The notes below the pieces were generated by a model. The model searched no databases. It was not told where the DNA came from and worked only from the letters and a program-made list of their open reading frames with translations. From NCBI GenBank assembly GCA_910588215.1, contig CAJUQJ010000022.1:1-61460 (forward strand): a stretch of DNA of 61,460 bases. Direction: 5' to 3'. This stretch comes from an uncultured Lachnospiraceae bacterium (GTDB lineage Bacteria > Bacillota > Clostridia > Lachnospirales > Lachnospiraceae). Of this stretch, positions 15,873 through 23,885 are shown in pieces. Made by a program: the position numbers and the translations under genes. The number at the start of each line of letters is the position of its first letter. Within the stretch, counting starts at the first letter, position 1.

Positions 15873-17762
15873 TTAACTATAGTTCAGAAACAGCAGCTCA
15901 ATGGGCTGCGCCGAGTATTCCGGACTTGTGCCTTCCTCATACAACTGCTTGCAGGCTTCTCTCCTTCCCTCCGCAAAGGCCTTCTCCAGTTCTGCAACGA
16001 TCTGTCCATCCCGCAGTCTTGCTGTAAGCAACGGCGAAAATCGCCTTCCCTCCAGGCTGACAGCGGTTTTCACCGCCGCATCAAAAGTCATCCTCACACC
16101 TGTAAACATGCATTGGGCATCGGTCACATTTTCCAGCCAATCGACCAGACTGACCACATCCACCATCTGACGCGTACTGCACTCCAGACGCTCATAGACG
16201 GCAGGATAGCCACGGGAACCGTCATACCAGCTATGATGCCCAAGCGCTGCCGCCGCGTACCGGCGTGTAGAAGCACATTCCCGCAGGCAGCTCTCTCCGA
16301 CTATTGTATGCAGACGGGTCATTTCATACTCTTCTTCAAACCATTGCCGCCCTGCCTGGGCATACAGATTGATGAAATTAATCTTACCCGCATCATGCAG
16401 AAGACCGCATGCCATCGCAAATCTCCTGGCTTCGTGCCGTTTCTCCTGCGGATCTTCTATTTTCCTGATCTCTTCGATATCATCAAAAAATCCCGGCTCT
16501 TCCTCCATAAGGATCTCGCTAAAGACAGCCGCAGCCTTTGCTACAATATATGACTGGATATAGATATCCGGTGCAAACCGCATGAGAAGCTTCAACAAGA
16601 ACACCCCGTAAGGAATGCTGTCCGCTGTCTCGATATAATTATTGGCAAGCTGACGCAGATACAGGAAAAGCATCTCATTCTCCGGCACATCGGGAAACAC
16701 TTCCACATAATTCAGTATCCTTCGATACAGATTCTCGATATATGCCGTCTTTCCCGGAATCCGCTCCGGAAACTGTTTCAGATACTGCAGGTAAAATGCC
16801 GGCAGGGAAATAAGCCCATACATATTTTCCGGAGAAAAATCGGAAAGCTCCGTCGTATCCATCAGCTGTTCCGTCTTGGCCAGCAGACCGTCAAAGGTAT
16901 CAAGTCCGCAGTAGTAGGAGATCGCATAGTAGTTAAATGCCGAATGGATCGGCGGATGTTCTCCGCGCTCGGCCGCCTCCTGCATATGTGCCTGGTAGAC
17001 GATATAGACCGATTCCATGACCGCCTCCACGTCTTCTGCGGTCATAACATTGTCCTTACTGTAAGATATGCTGCTGGCCATCTGCCTGTGGGCCATGAAA
17101 ATATAGCGTTCCCATGGAAGCCCCGGTTCTTTGTCCTGATAATAATGATCCTGCAGGATCTGCAGCGTCTGCCTGACCCGCTGGATCTTATCGCTGGCCG
17201 ACGCATACTGCCCCAGTGCCGTATTGGCCTGGGCACGCAGAATATAGCCCCTGGTCTCGGAGTCCTCGATCTCATCAAAATATTTCAGATATGCACCCGC
17301 CTCCGTAAAACAAAGCCGCATTTCAAAGATATAATCCTCTATCACGGAATATTCCAGCCCAATCAGCTTGCTGCATCGATTATTCCGTCCGATCCCCAGC
17401 CAGTACAATTCCCGGATCATACCGTTCCTATCCTTCTTCAGCCGCGCACAGTTAAGCAGCGCCTGATGGATCTGACAGAACAGGCCGACATCCAATTCTT
17501 CCCCGACCTGAAACAGGCTGCCGGCAAATTCCTGCAGTTCCTTCAGTTCTTCCTCCCCTGCCTCAAGAAGATGATCAAGCAGAGGAAAAAGGCCCGCCCG
17601 GAGCAGTTCCATATTGCGCTCTACCTTCTGCACGATCTGCAGCCGATTGCTGGACAGCCCGGCCTCATAACTCTCAAAGGAATGACCTTCTGTCTTCTTC
17701 CGCGCTGCCAGGGCCGCGATCTCTCTTAAATTTACAATATATTCTTCCTGATAAGGCTGCAT
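15873..17762 (-). CDS. HD-GYP-like phosphohydrolase with helical repeat N-terminus
   Basis: This 629-residue protein has a long alpha-helical, TPR-like N-terminal region (about 1-430) and a C-terminal HD domain with LLHDAGKINF near 455, LHTIVGESCL and LGHHSWYDGSRGYP. The last motif resembles the HHE...GYP signature of cyclic-di-GMP phosphodiesterases. There is no membrane segment. It follows the hybrid kinase gene by 66 bp and is probably its output. The final 20 or so codons are derived from the 51-bp palindromic repeat core (15881-15931), giving a C-terminus that ends EYSAQPIELLFLNYS. Confidence 0.85.
   Translation of the reverse strand: MQPYQEEYIVNLREIAALAARKKTEGHSFESYEAGLSSNRLQIVQKVERNMELLRAGLFPLLDHLLEAGEEELKELQEFAGSLFQVGEELDVGLFCQIHQALLNCARLKKDRNGMIRELYWLGIGRNNRCSKLIGLEYSVIEDYIFEMRLCFTEAGAYLKYFDEIEDSETRGYILRAQANTALGQYASASDKIQRVRQTLQILQDHYYQDKEPGLPWERYIFMAHRQMASSISYSKDNVMTAEDVEAVMESVYIVYQAHMQEAAERGEHPPIHSAFNYYAISYYCGLDTFDGLLAKTEQLMDTTELSDFSPENMYGLISLPAFYLQYLKQFPERIPGKTAYIENLYRRILNYVEVFPDVPENEMLFLYLRQLANNYIETADSIPYGVFLLKLLMRFAPDIYIQSYIVAKAAAVFSEILMEEEPGFFDDIEEIRKIEDPQEKRHEARRFAMACGLLHDAGKINFINLYAQAGRQWFEEEYEMTRLHTIVGESCLRECASTRRYAAAALGHHSWYDGSRGYPAVYERLECSTRQMVDVVSLVDWLENVTDAQCMFTGVRMTFDAAVKTAVSLEGRRFSPLLTARLRDGQIVAELEKAFAEGRREACKQLYEEGTSPEYSAQPIELLFLNYS
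15881..15931 (-). repeat. 51-bp repeat core inside the HD-GYP coding end
   Basis: AGTTCAGAAAC, a 21-bp variable palindrome, then GAGTATTCCGGACTTGTGC. The same blocks with the same spacing appear at 39559-39609 within the MITE between dapA and dapB (about 39/51 identities). Differences in the palindrome arms keep the pairing (CAGC/GCTG here, CGTAGC/GCTACG there). Confidence 0.75.
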
Positions 17763-17828
17763 TCCTTCCGCCTCTTCCCCTCTGTTGCTGACTGTGTCAC
17801 GCCGTTCCCCTTGCCTGCGCCATATCCG

Positions 17829-19553
17829 TTAACCGGAAAACTGCCTGTATAATATCTCCTGCAGGCGGCTGGGTTCTACGGGCTTCGAGATATGTTCGTT
17901 CATGCCCGACTCTTTCGCCAGCCTCACATCCTCCACGAACGCATCCGCAGTCATGGCAACGATCCACACGGCCGCGGCATCCGTTCTATCCATCCCGCGT
18001 ATCCGCCTTGTAGCTTCGTAGCCGTCCATCACCGGCATATGGATATCCATGAAGATCAGGTCATAATAACCCTCCGACGAATTCCGAAACTTCTCAACCG
18101 CCTGCGCGCCGTCATCTGCCACCTCTACCTGCACACCTGTCACAGACAGAAGCTCTACCGCAATCTCCTGATTCAACTCAATATCCTCCACCAGCAAGAT
18201 CCGGTATCCACTGTAATCCAGTTCCCGCTGTGCCGGATCTTCACCGGCACCCATTCCTCCCAAAAGTTCTGCCAGTGTTCCGAGGAGCCTGCTCTTAAAC
18301 AAGGGACAGGGCACAAACCCGTTGATCCCTGCTCTTGTCGCCCGGTATTCCAGCTGTACCCAGTCCGCCTCCGACACGAGCAAGATTGGAAACTCTTTGC
18401 CGGCCAGCTGCCGCACATGGGAAGCCAGATGTAATACCTGCATATCTGACAATTCCTCTCCCAACAACATAGCACAGGGCATATGTTCCTCGTACTGCGC
18501 CTGTGTCAGCCAGGTAACCGCCTGTGCGCCCTTCTCCTGATGTACCGGAACAAGTCCAGCCTCCCGCAGATATCTGGCCATCTGGCCGGCCCGCTCCTTC
18601 CGATTCTCCGCTATGAGCACGGACGCCCCTTCCGGAAGATGCAGGGACGCTGTCTCTCTCGGCGCCATGATCATCGGAAGATGTACCGTAAAGCAGCTGC
18701 CCACACCCTCTTCACTCTCTACAAGGATCTGCCCGTCCATTCGCTCCACCAGGTTCTTGACGATAGACATGCCAAGCCCTGTGCCTTCTATCTTACTGGT
18801 CGCCTCACTGTGCACCCGCTCAAAAGGTACGAAGATCTTCTGCAAAAACTCCTGGCTCATCCCCATACCATTATCTTTACAATAAAAATCCAGCCACACT
18901 TTGCCGGCTGCCGGCACATCTGCTGCTGCCCTCTCAACGGCCTCATCTATCCCGCTCTCCTCCTGCAGTTTGGCCGTCACATAGCGCTGCGCAAACTGCA
19001 CATGTATTTCTCCTCCCTCCTGGGTATATTTCACGGCATTTCCGATGATATTGACCAGAATCTGTCTTAAGTGTAAAGGATCCCCGATCAGATCCTCCTC
19101 CTCGATACGGCCGATCTCTATCTTAAATGCCTGCTTCTTCTGGGCCGCTTGTGGCCTGACAATGACAGAAATGTCATGGATCAGGTCCGACAGAGAGAAC
19201 GGTTCTTCATTCAGTGTCAAACGGTCGCTGTCGATCCTGGACATATCCAGCACATCGTTCACCAGACTCATCAGGTGGCCCGCTGCTGTCTGAATCTTGC
19301 CAAGGCAGTCATGCACCCGCGCTTTCTCATCAATATGTGATAATCCTATAGATGTCATACCCATAATGGCATTCATTGGTGTACGGATATCATGGGACAT
19401 ATTAGAAAGAAAACGGCTCTTAGCCCTATTTGCTTCCTCCGCCGCCATAAGTGCCTCTTTCAAAGCGGCTATCTCCTGCTCCTGCGCCTCGATCCGCCTC
19501 TCCTGCTCTTCTATGACCCGGTCCTGATTCTCCCTGCTCTTACTGCTTTCCAT
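17829..19553 (-). CDS. Cytoplasmic hybrid sensor histidine kinase
   Basis: The 574 residues run: a coiled coil (about 5-45), HisKA with the phospho-acceptor His54 in SNMSHDIRTPM, HATPase (N box NIIGNAVKYT near 173, G boxes DNGMGM and GTGLGMSIV), a degenerate receiver (about 308-435, lacking the acidic pocket and phospho-Asp), and an intact receiver (LLVEDIELN, Asp503 in FMDIHMPVMDG, Lys in SKPVEP). It has no membrane segment or sensor domain, so it must take input from a partner through the coiled coil. The HD-GYP-like gene follows directly. Confidence 0.92.
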   Translation of the reverse strand: MESSKSRENQDRVIEEQERRIEAQEQEIAALKEALMAAEEANRAKSRFLSNMSHDIRTPMNAIMGMTSIGLSHIDEKARVHDCLGKIQTAAGHLMSLVNDVLDMSRIDSDRLTLNEEPFSLSDLIHDISVIVRPQAAQKKQAFKIEIGRIEEEDLIGDPLHLRQILVNIIGNAVKYTQEGGEIHVQFAQRYVTAKLQEESGIDEAVERAAADVPAAGKVWLDFYCKDNGMGMSQEFLQKIFVPFERVHSEATSKIEGTGLGMSIVKNLVERMDGQILVESEEGVGSCFTVHLPMIMAPRETASLHLPEGASVLIAENRKERAGQMARYLREAGLVPVHQEKGAQAVTWLTQAQYEEHMPCAMLLGEELSDMQVLHLASHVRQLAGKEFPILLVSEADWVQLEYRATRAGINGFVPCPLFKSRLLGTLAELLGGMGAGEDPAQRELDYSGYRILLVEDIELNQEIAVELLSVTGVQVEVADDGAQAVEKFRNSSEGYYDLIFMDIHMPVMDGYEATRRIRGMDRTDAAAVWIVAMTADAFVEDVRLAKESGMNEHISKPVEPSRLQEILYRQFSG

Positions 19554-19683
19554 GTTGCTGTTCCTATCCTTTTCCTATACAGTCTGCCGTTCGCCCATTG
19601 GCATCCTGCACTGACTCTCTCTGCGCACAAGTATATTGCCCGCTCATTAAGACCATTGTAACACAATTGTTAAAAAAACAAAA

Positions 19684-19723
19684 CCTTACAGATTCCGAAC
19701 TTTTGCTCTGTAAATCTGTAAGG
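19684..19723 (-). terminator. Terminator of the His/Cys-repeat gene
   Basis: CCTTACAGATT pairs with AATCTGTAAGG. On the minus strand the stem is followed by GGTTTTGTTTTTTT. Confidence 0.88.
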
Positions 19724-19814
19724 CTTCCTTATATCCTATTCAAGTGTGACCCTGATGCAACAAATATCCTGCCCGGCAAACCTATCTGCTCGATTCACTG
19801 AGCATTTCCACTGC

Positions 19815-20348
19815 TCAATGATGTCCGTGATGCCCTCTGCATCCCCTTCTGCCCGAACCCGCATTCCCAGTCTGTACGCAGGAACTGTCACAGTATCCAC
19901 TGCTGTGTGCATAACCGCAGTATGTCTCTCCGTCATGCGTATGCCGGCCCGTCTTCGTACATCCTTCCACCGCGCAGACCTCAATACTGTCACAGGTACC
20001 ATCACAATACCCACTCTCATGGACATAACCGCAATAACTCTTCCCGTCATGGACATGGTGTCCCGTCTGTGTACAATCCTCTACCGTACAGACTCTGACC
20101 GCATCACAGGTACCGTCACAATACCCATCCACATGATCGTATCCACAATAGGTATTGCCGTCATGCACATGCCAGCCGACTCTCGTACAGTCTTCCTCTG
20201 CACAGACCGCACACAGATGCTCATGATCGTATCCGCATCCTGTTGCTGCCTTCCTGCCATGATGGCCATGTGCCGAAACCGGCATAACAGCTGCCGCAAA
20301 GAGCATCGTACCCGCCATTCCCAACACTGCTGCTTTCTTCAACCACAT
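19815..20348 (-). CDS. Secreted His/Cys-rich repeat protein, probable metal binder
   Basis: The 177 residues start with a signal peptide (hydrophobic 5-24, cut near VSA-HG). Three tandem repeats of about 38 residues follow (about 46-160), each built as C-x-x-x-x-CT-x-x-G-x-H-x-HDG-x-x-YCGY-x-H-x-x-GYCD-x-x-C. A partial unit precedes them and a GCRGHHGHH tail closes the protein. Each unit offers six Cys/His ligands, so zinc or copper binding on the cell surface is likely, though disulphides are also possible. I do not recognise a named family. GGAGGG precedes the ATG and a strong terminator follows. Confidence 0.8.
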   Translation of the reverse strand: MWLKKAAVLGMAGTMLFAAAVMPVSAHGHHGRKAATGCGYDHEHLCAVCAEEDCTRVGWHVHDGNTYCGYDHVDGYCDGTCDAVRVCTVEDCTQTGHHVHDGKSYCGYVHESGYCDGTCDSIEVCAVEGCTKTGRHTHDGETYCGYAHSSGYCDSSCVQTGNAGSGRRGCRGHHGHH

Positions 20349-20472
20349 AACAAATAACCCTCCTTATGTTCTGCAAGGTTCTCATAACCTACTATAGAAA
20401 CTGTATACTCCCTTATTTCCCTCATTCTACTCCCGGTAAACTGTGCTGTCAAGGAGCATTTAAGAGTTAATT

Positions 20473-20486
20473 TGAATAAAAATTCA
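20473..20486. promoter_or_regulatory. ARG box (ArgR/AhrC operator)
   Basis: TGAATAAAAATTCA is a perfect match to the core of the Bacillus-type arginine operator. It lies about 185 bases upstream of argG with related half-sites closer to the promoter. Repression by arginine is inferred. Confidence 0.8.
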
Positions 20487-20571
20487 TTGATTTTGCATAT
20501 TATACAATTTGCATTCTACTTTTTGCATAAAAAATAAGAAATATTTGTTTTAAAAATGCATAAAATCACAC

Positions 20572-20600
20572 TTGCATTCTGCACTGTCATGCTGTATATT
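20572..20600 (+). promoter_or_regulatory. Sigma-A promoter of argG
   Basis: TTGCAT and TATATT lie 17 bases apart, and the -35 element is embedded in an ARG-box-like half-site. Confidence 0.65.
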
Positions 20601-20659
20601 AATTTACTATGAGAGTCCCGGACGGGCAAACATAATTGAAAAACAAAGGAGATTACATC

Positions 20660-21883
20660 ATGAAAGAAAAAGTTGTTCTTGCTTATTCAGGCGGACTGGA
20701 CACCACCGCGATCATCCCCTGGTTAAAAGAAAATTTTGATTACGAAGTGATTTGCGTATGCGGCAACTGCGGTCAGGCCGAGGAGCTTGACGGACTGAAA
20801 GAACGCGCTCTGTCCAGCGGCGCTTCCAAACTCTATATTGAAGACCTGACAGACGAATTCTGTGACGATTTCATCATACCCTGCGTACAGGCAAATGCGG
20901 TATATGAGAATAAATATCTGCTGGGCACCTCCATGGCCCGTCCCGTGATCGCCAAGAAATTAGTGGAGATCGCCCGTAAAGAGGGCGCTTCTGCTATCTG
21001 TCACGGCGCTACAGGCAAAGGCAATGACCAGATCCGTTTCGAACTGGGCATCAAGGCACTGGCACCCGACCTGAAGATCATCGCTGCCTGGCGGAACGAG
21101 AAATGGACCATGAACTCCCGCGAGGAAGAGATCGAATACTGCAAACAGCACGGTATTAACCTGCCCTTCTCCGCCGACTCAAGCTACAGCCGCGACCGCA
21201 ACCTGTGGCATATCAGTCACGAGGGCCTGGAACTGGAAGATCCTTCAAATGAGCCTAACTACGAGCATCTGCTTGTTCTCGGTACCACACCGGAGAAGGC
21301 TCCCGACGAGGGCGAATATGTTACCATGACTTTTGAAAAGGGTATCCCTACTTCCGTAAACGGCAGGCAGATGAAAGTATCCGAGATCATCTCCACCCTG
21401 AACGAGCTGGGCGGCAAACACGGCATCGGCATTATCGATATCGTTGAAAACCGCGTGGTAGGCATGAAGTCCCGCGGTGTCTATGAGACTCCCGGCGGCA
21501 CCATCCTCTACGAAGCGCACCAGCAGCTGGAGGAACTGATACTTGATCGTGACACCTATGCACTGAAAAAAGACCTCGGCAACAAATTTGCGCAGATCGT
21601 TTACGAAGGCAAATGGTTCACCCCGATCCGCGAGGCGATCCAGTCCTTTATCGAATCCACCCAGAAGTATGTGACCGGCGAAGTGAAATTCAAGCTTTAC
21701 AAGGGCAACATCATCAAGGCCGGCACCACTTCCCCGTACACGCTCTATAATGAGAGTATCGCTTCTTTCACTACCGGCGATATGTACGACCACCACGACG
21801 CGGAGGGCTTCATCAACCTGTTCGGCTTATCCTGTAAGGTCCGCGCCATGAAGATGCAGGAGAATGGCGAGAAACTGCTTTGA
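20660..21883 (+). CDS. argG: Argininosuccinate synthase
   Basis: This 407-residue enzyme joins citrulline and aspartate using ATP in arginine synthesis. The PP-loop ATP-binding motif LAYSGGLDTT is at residues 6-15, followed by the family motifs CHGATGKGNDQIRFE (near 115) and SREEEIEYC. The ATG at 20660 follows AAAGGAG; a possible earlier TTG overlaps that site. argH, usually the next gene, is absent, so argG stands alone with its own ARG box and terminator. Confidence 0.98.
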   Translation: MKEKVVLAYSGGLDTTAIIPWLKENFDYEVICVCGNCGQAEELDGLKERALSSGASKLYIEDLTDEFCDDFIIPCVQANAVYENKYLLGTSMARPVIAKKLVEIARKEGASAICHGATGKGNDQIRFELGIKALAPDLKIIAAWRNEKWTMNSREEEIEYCKQHGINLPFSADSSYSRDRNLWHISHEGLELEDPSNEPNYEHLLVLGTTPEKAPDEGEYVTMTFEKGIPTSVNGRQMKVSEIISTLNELGGKHGIGIIDIVENRVVGMKSRGVYETPGGTILYEAHQQLEELILDRDTYALKKDLGNKFAQIVYEGKWFTPIREAIQSFIESTQKYVTGEVKFKLYKGNIIKAGTTSPYTLYNESIASFTTGDMYDHHDAEGFINLFGLSCKVRAMKMQENGEKLL

Positions 21884-21893
21884 TCCATAGACC

Positions 21894-21936
21894 ATACCTT
21901 CAATTGACACGGGATCACCCGGTCAATTGAAGGTAT
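21894..21936. terminator. 15-bp perfect stem between argG and the permease
   Basis: ATACCTTCAATTGAC pairs fully with GTCAATTGAAGGTAT across a 13-base loop. It lies between convergent genes and probably ends both transcripts. Confidence 0.75.
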
Positions 21937-21977
21937 TGATACAAAGCAAGCAAATCTTCTGTCATACTCTTCTTTTG

Positions 21978-22778
21978 CTACTTCCGCACCCGCCTTCCCC
22001 GATACTGCGCATACATCGCCAAAATACCCGTCAGTGCCGTCATGAAGATGCAGGACTGAATATATGGCATGAAATTATAAGATCCTCCCTGCCAGAATTC
22101 CGCGAAGTCATTGCTGATATAAGTCATGGGCAGGGTGCGCGCTATCCGCTGCCAGACCATCGGCAGTTTGTCCGTGGAGATCCCCATCATTCCCGTCAGC
22201 ATCATCAGCAGGAAATAAATGGACATGGAAACGCCAAAGGTCACGCTGAACCGGCGAAAAATATTGGCCATGGAATGCACGATCACCATGAAGAGCACTC
22301 CGATCAGATACAGGGACATGAGCAGGATCAGCAGAGAAGACAGCGCCGGCTTCGGTATATCTAACAGTAGGGACTGTACCACGGCATACAGAAGCATAGC
22401 ACCCGTCAAAAAGAGCAGATGGATAATGATCTTCGCTGTGATCAGGCTCTTTTCACTAAATCCGAACAGTCGCATCCGCTGCGGTATCTCCCGCTCCACT
22501 TCCTGAGAGTAGAGCGAACCATATCCCAGAAACATGATGGACATGGGCATGATCAGCGCCATACAGATCACTACTGATACCGTGACCTCCGACCTGACCG
22601 CATCCGGCACCTGTTTCCCGATCACCGTCGAGACCAGCAGGCACATGATATTCGGAAACACGATGCCGAAAAAATGTGTCATAAAGTTGCCGTTGATATT
22701 CCGCAATTCATAGCAGAGCATTCTGAAACTGCATTTCTTCTTATTTTTATTATACTTATCTTCATTATACTTATCCAT
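21978..22778 (-). CDS. ABC-2 type transporter permease
   Basis: This 266-residue protein has a Lys/Asn-rich cytoplasmic start and six hydrophobic segments (about 32-52, 66-88, 110-135, 147-170, 178-200, 237-257). It pairs with the ABC ATPase 222 bp upstream to form an exporter, probably for a drug, peptide or lipid, under the adjacent two-component system. The start at 22778 is set by the GGAGGT carried by the repeat element; a longer frame would translate the repeat itself. The gene is the last in its operon. Confidence 0.87.
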   Translation of the reverse strand: MDKYNEDKYNKNKKKCSFRMLCYELRNINGNFMTHFFGIVFPNIMCLLVSTVIGKQVPDAVRSEVTVSVVICMALIMPMSIMFLGYGSLYSQEVEREIPQRMRLFGFSEKSLITAKIIIHLLFLTGAMLLYAVVQSLLLDIPKPALSSLLILLMSLYLIGVLFMVIVHSMANIFRRFSVTFGVSMSIYFLLMMLTGMMGISTDKLPMVWQRIARTLPMTYISNDFAEFWQGGSYNFMPYIQSCIFMTALTGILAMYAQYRGRRVRK

Positions 22779-22783
22779 TTTTA

Positions 22784-22876
22784 CCTCCATGCCGAAGCAA
22801 TTCTTTTGCGAAGGCCGCGAGCCAAATTTCAAATTTGGCTCTGCGATCTCGAGTTTGTGGCTCCGGCACAAACTCG
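22784..22876 (-). repeat. Long RBS-bearing palindromic repeat before the permease
   Basis: Read on the minus strand it has a GAGTTTGTG...CACAAACTC hairpin, a GAGCCAAATTT/AAATTTGGCTC hairpin, then CTTCGCAAAAG and GCTTCGGCATGGAGG. The same order, with few differences, is found at 35941-36032. It ends in the permease ribosome site. Confidence 0.88.
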
Positions 22877-22912
22877 CAGTTGAATAAATTGCTCATCAGA
22901 GAATTTATTCAA
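22829..22912 (-). CDS. Possible 27-codon leader peptide inside the repeat
   Basis: A TTG start lies 5 bases after the GGAGG of a short RBS repeat (22918-22944) and runs 27 codons (LNKFSDEQFIQLRVCAGATN and on) into the larger repeat. The sister repeat at 35941 has the same frame with RVCVGAT and SESQSQV at its end. Translation would cross the first hairpin and could expose or hide the permease ribosome site. It may equally be chance. Confidence 0.35.
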   Translation of the reverse strand: MNKFSDEQFIQLRVCAGATNSRSQSQI

Positions 22913-22917
22913 CCTTA

Positions 22918-22944
22918 CCTCCATGCCGAATCGTCACAAATTCT
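22918..22944 (-). repeat. Short RBS-bearing repeat
   Basis: AGAATTTGTGACG followed by ATTCGGCATGGAGG. It differs at only a few positions from the copies before spoIIAB (54361-54387) and between spoVAA and spoVAB (2434-2460). Confidence 0.8.
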
Positions 22945-23000
22945 AACTGAACTTGTTCAGTTTTTGCTCATGATCGTTCCTTCTTTGCCCTATTGTCTGC

Positions 23001-23885
23001 CTATGCCGTTCTTGCTCCGTCTTCCCCGTAAAAGCAGGCCTTTGCATTGATTGACATAATCTCAATATCCGAACTGCTCCGTTTGAAGTTCATGTTGTGT
23101 TCCACAAACAACGACAGCATCCTTCTCTCCTCTTCCCGGTCCTGACAGGACAGAGCGATCAGGTGGTCGGGAGACTGCAGCTCCCGAAAGTCAGCCGCCA
23201 GTCTGCGATTCTCCGGCGTGTTTTCCAGGACATAGACCGCATCGCCACAATATTTCCGGAATAGTTCCCGCACCTTTCCGTAAGCGACCACCCTGCCCTG
23301 GTCCAACAGCAGGATCTTATCCGCCAGCTGTTCCAGTTCTTCATAATAGTGGGAAACAATGATCAGGGAATCCTCCTTGTCCCTGTACCATTCCGCCAGC
23401 TTCTCCGTCAGTTTCTGTCTGGACTCAAAATCCAGCCCGGAAGTGACTTCGTCATAAAAGGTCAGCTCCGCCTTCTGCATCATCACCATGATGATCGTGA
23501 GCTTCTGTTTCTGGCCGCCGGAAAGCGCGTGAAACCGCTTCGACAGGCAGTCCTGAAATTCAAAGAAACCGATCAGCTCCTGAAGTTCCCTATTCTCCCT
23601 GATGCTCGTATTCAGAATCGTTTCCATAATCCGCTTTACCGGCATGGTGTTAACATAAGCGTTGGTCTGCATATGCACTGCCATCTGCTCCGGCCTGATC
23701 TGCGTGATGATGCTGCCCTGATAATCCACAAGCCCCAGCAGTGCCTTCACAAGCGTACTCTTACCCGCTCCGTTGGAGCCGATCACACCGATGCGTTCTC
23801 CCTTATCAAAGGAGAGCGGCTCCTCAATCTGCAGCGCCATCCGGCTGCCATATTTTACCTGTAGTTGTTTGATCGTCAATAACAT
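23001..23885 (-). CDS. ABC transporter ATP-binding protein
   Basis: This 294-residue ATPase has Walker A GSNGAGKST near 40, the signature ALSGGQKQKLTI near 132, Walker B with LTFYDEVTSGLD, and the H-loop SHYYEE. In Walker B the usual aspartate-glutamate pair is read as FYDE. The ATG at 23885 follows GGAGAA and overlaps the end of the sensor kinase gene by 10 bases, so the two are translationally linked. It energises the permease downstream. Confidence 0.93.
   Translation of the reverse strand: MLLTIKQLQVKYGSRMALQIEEPLSFDKGERIGVIGSNGAGKSTLVKALLGLVDYQGSIITQIRPEQMAVHMQTNAYVNTMPVKRIMETILNTSIRENRELQELIGFFEFQDCLSKRFHALSGGQKQKLTIIMVMMQKAELTFYDEVTSGLDFESRQKLTEKLAEWYRDKEDSLIIVSHYYEELEQLADKILLLDQGRVVAYGKVRELFRKYCGDAVYVLENTPENRRLAADFRELQSPDHLIALSCQDREEERRMLSLFVEHNMNFKRSSSDIEIMSINAKACFYGEDGARTA

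Larger units (their letters stand above)
20349..20659. other. argG upstream region
   Basis: About 310 bp shared by the divergent His/Cys-repeat gene and argG. It is very AT-rich from 20460 on and holds an ARG box, several further TGCATAAA/TTTGCAT half-sites (about 20494-20577) and the argG promoter. No gene is present. Confidence 0.7.
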
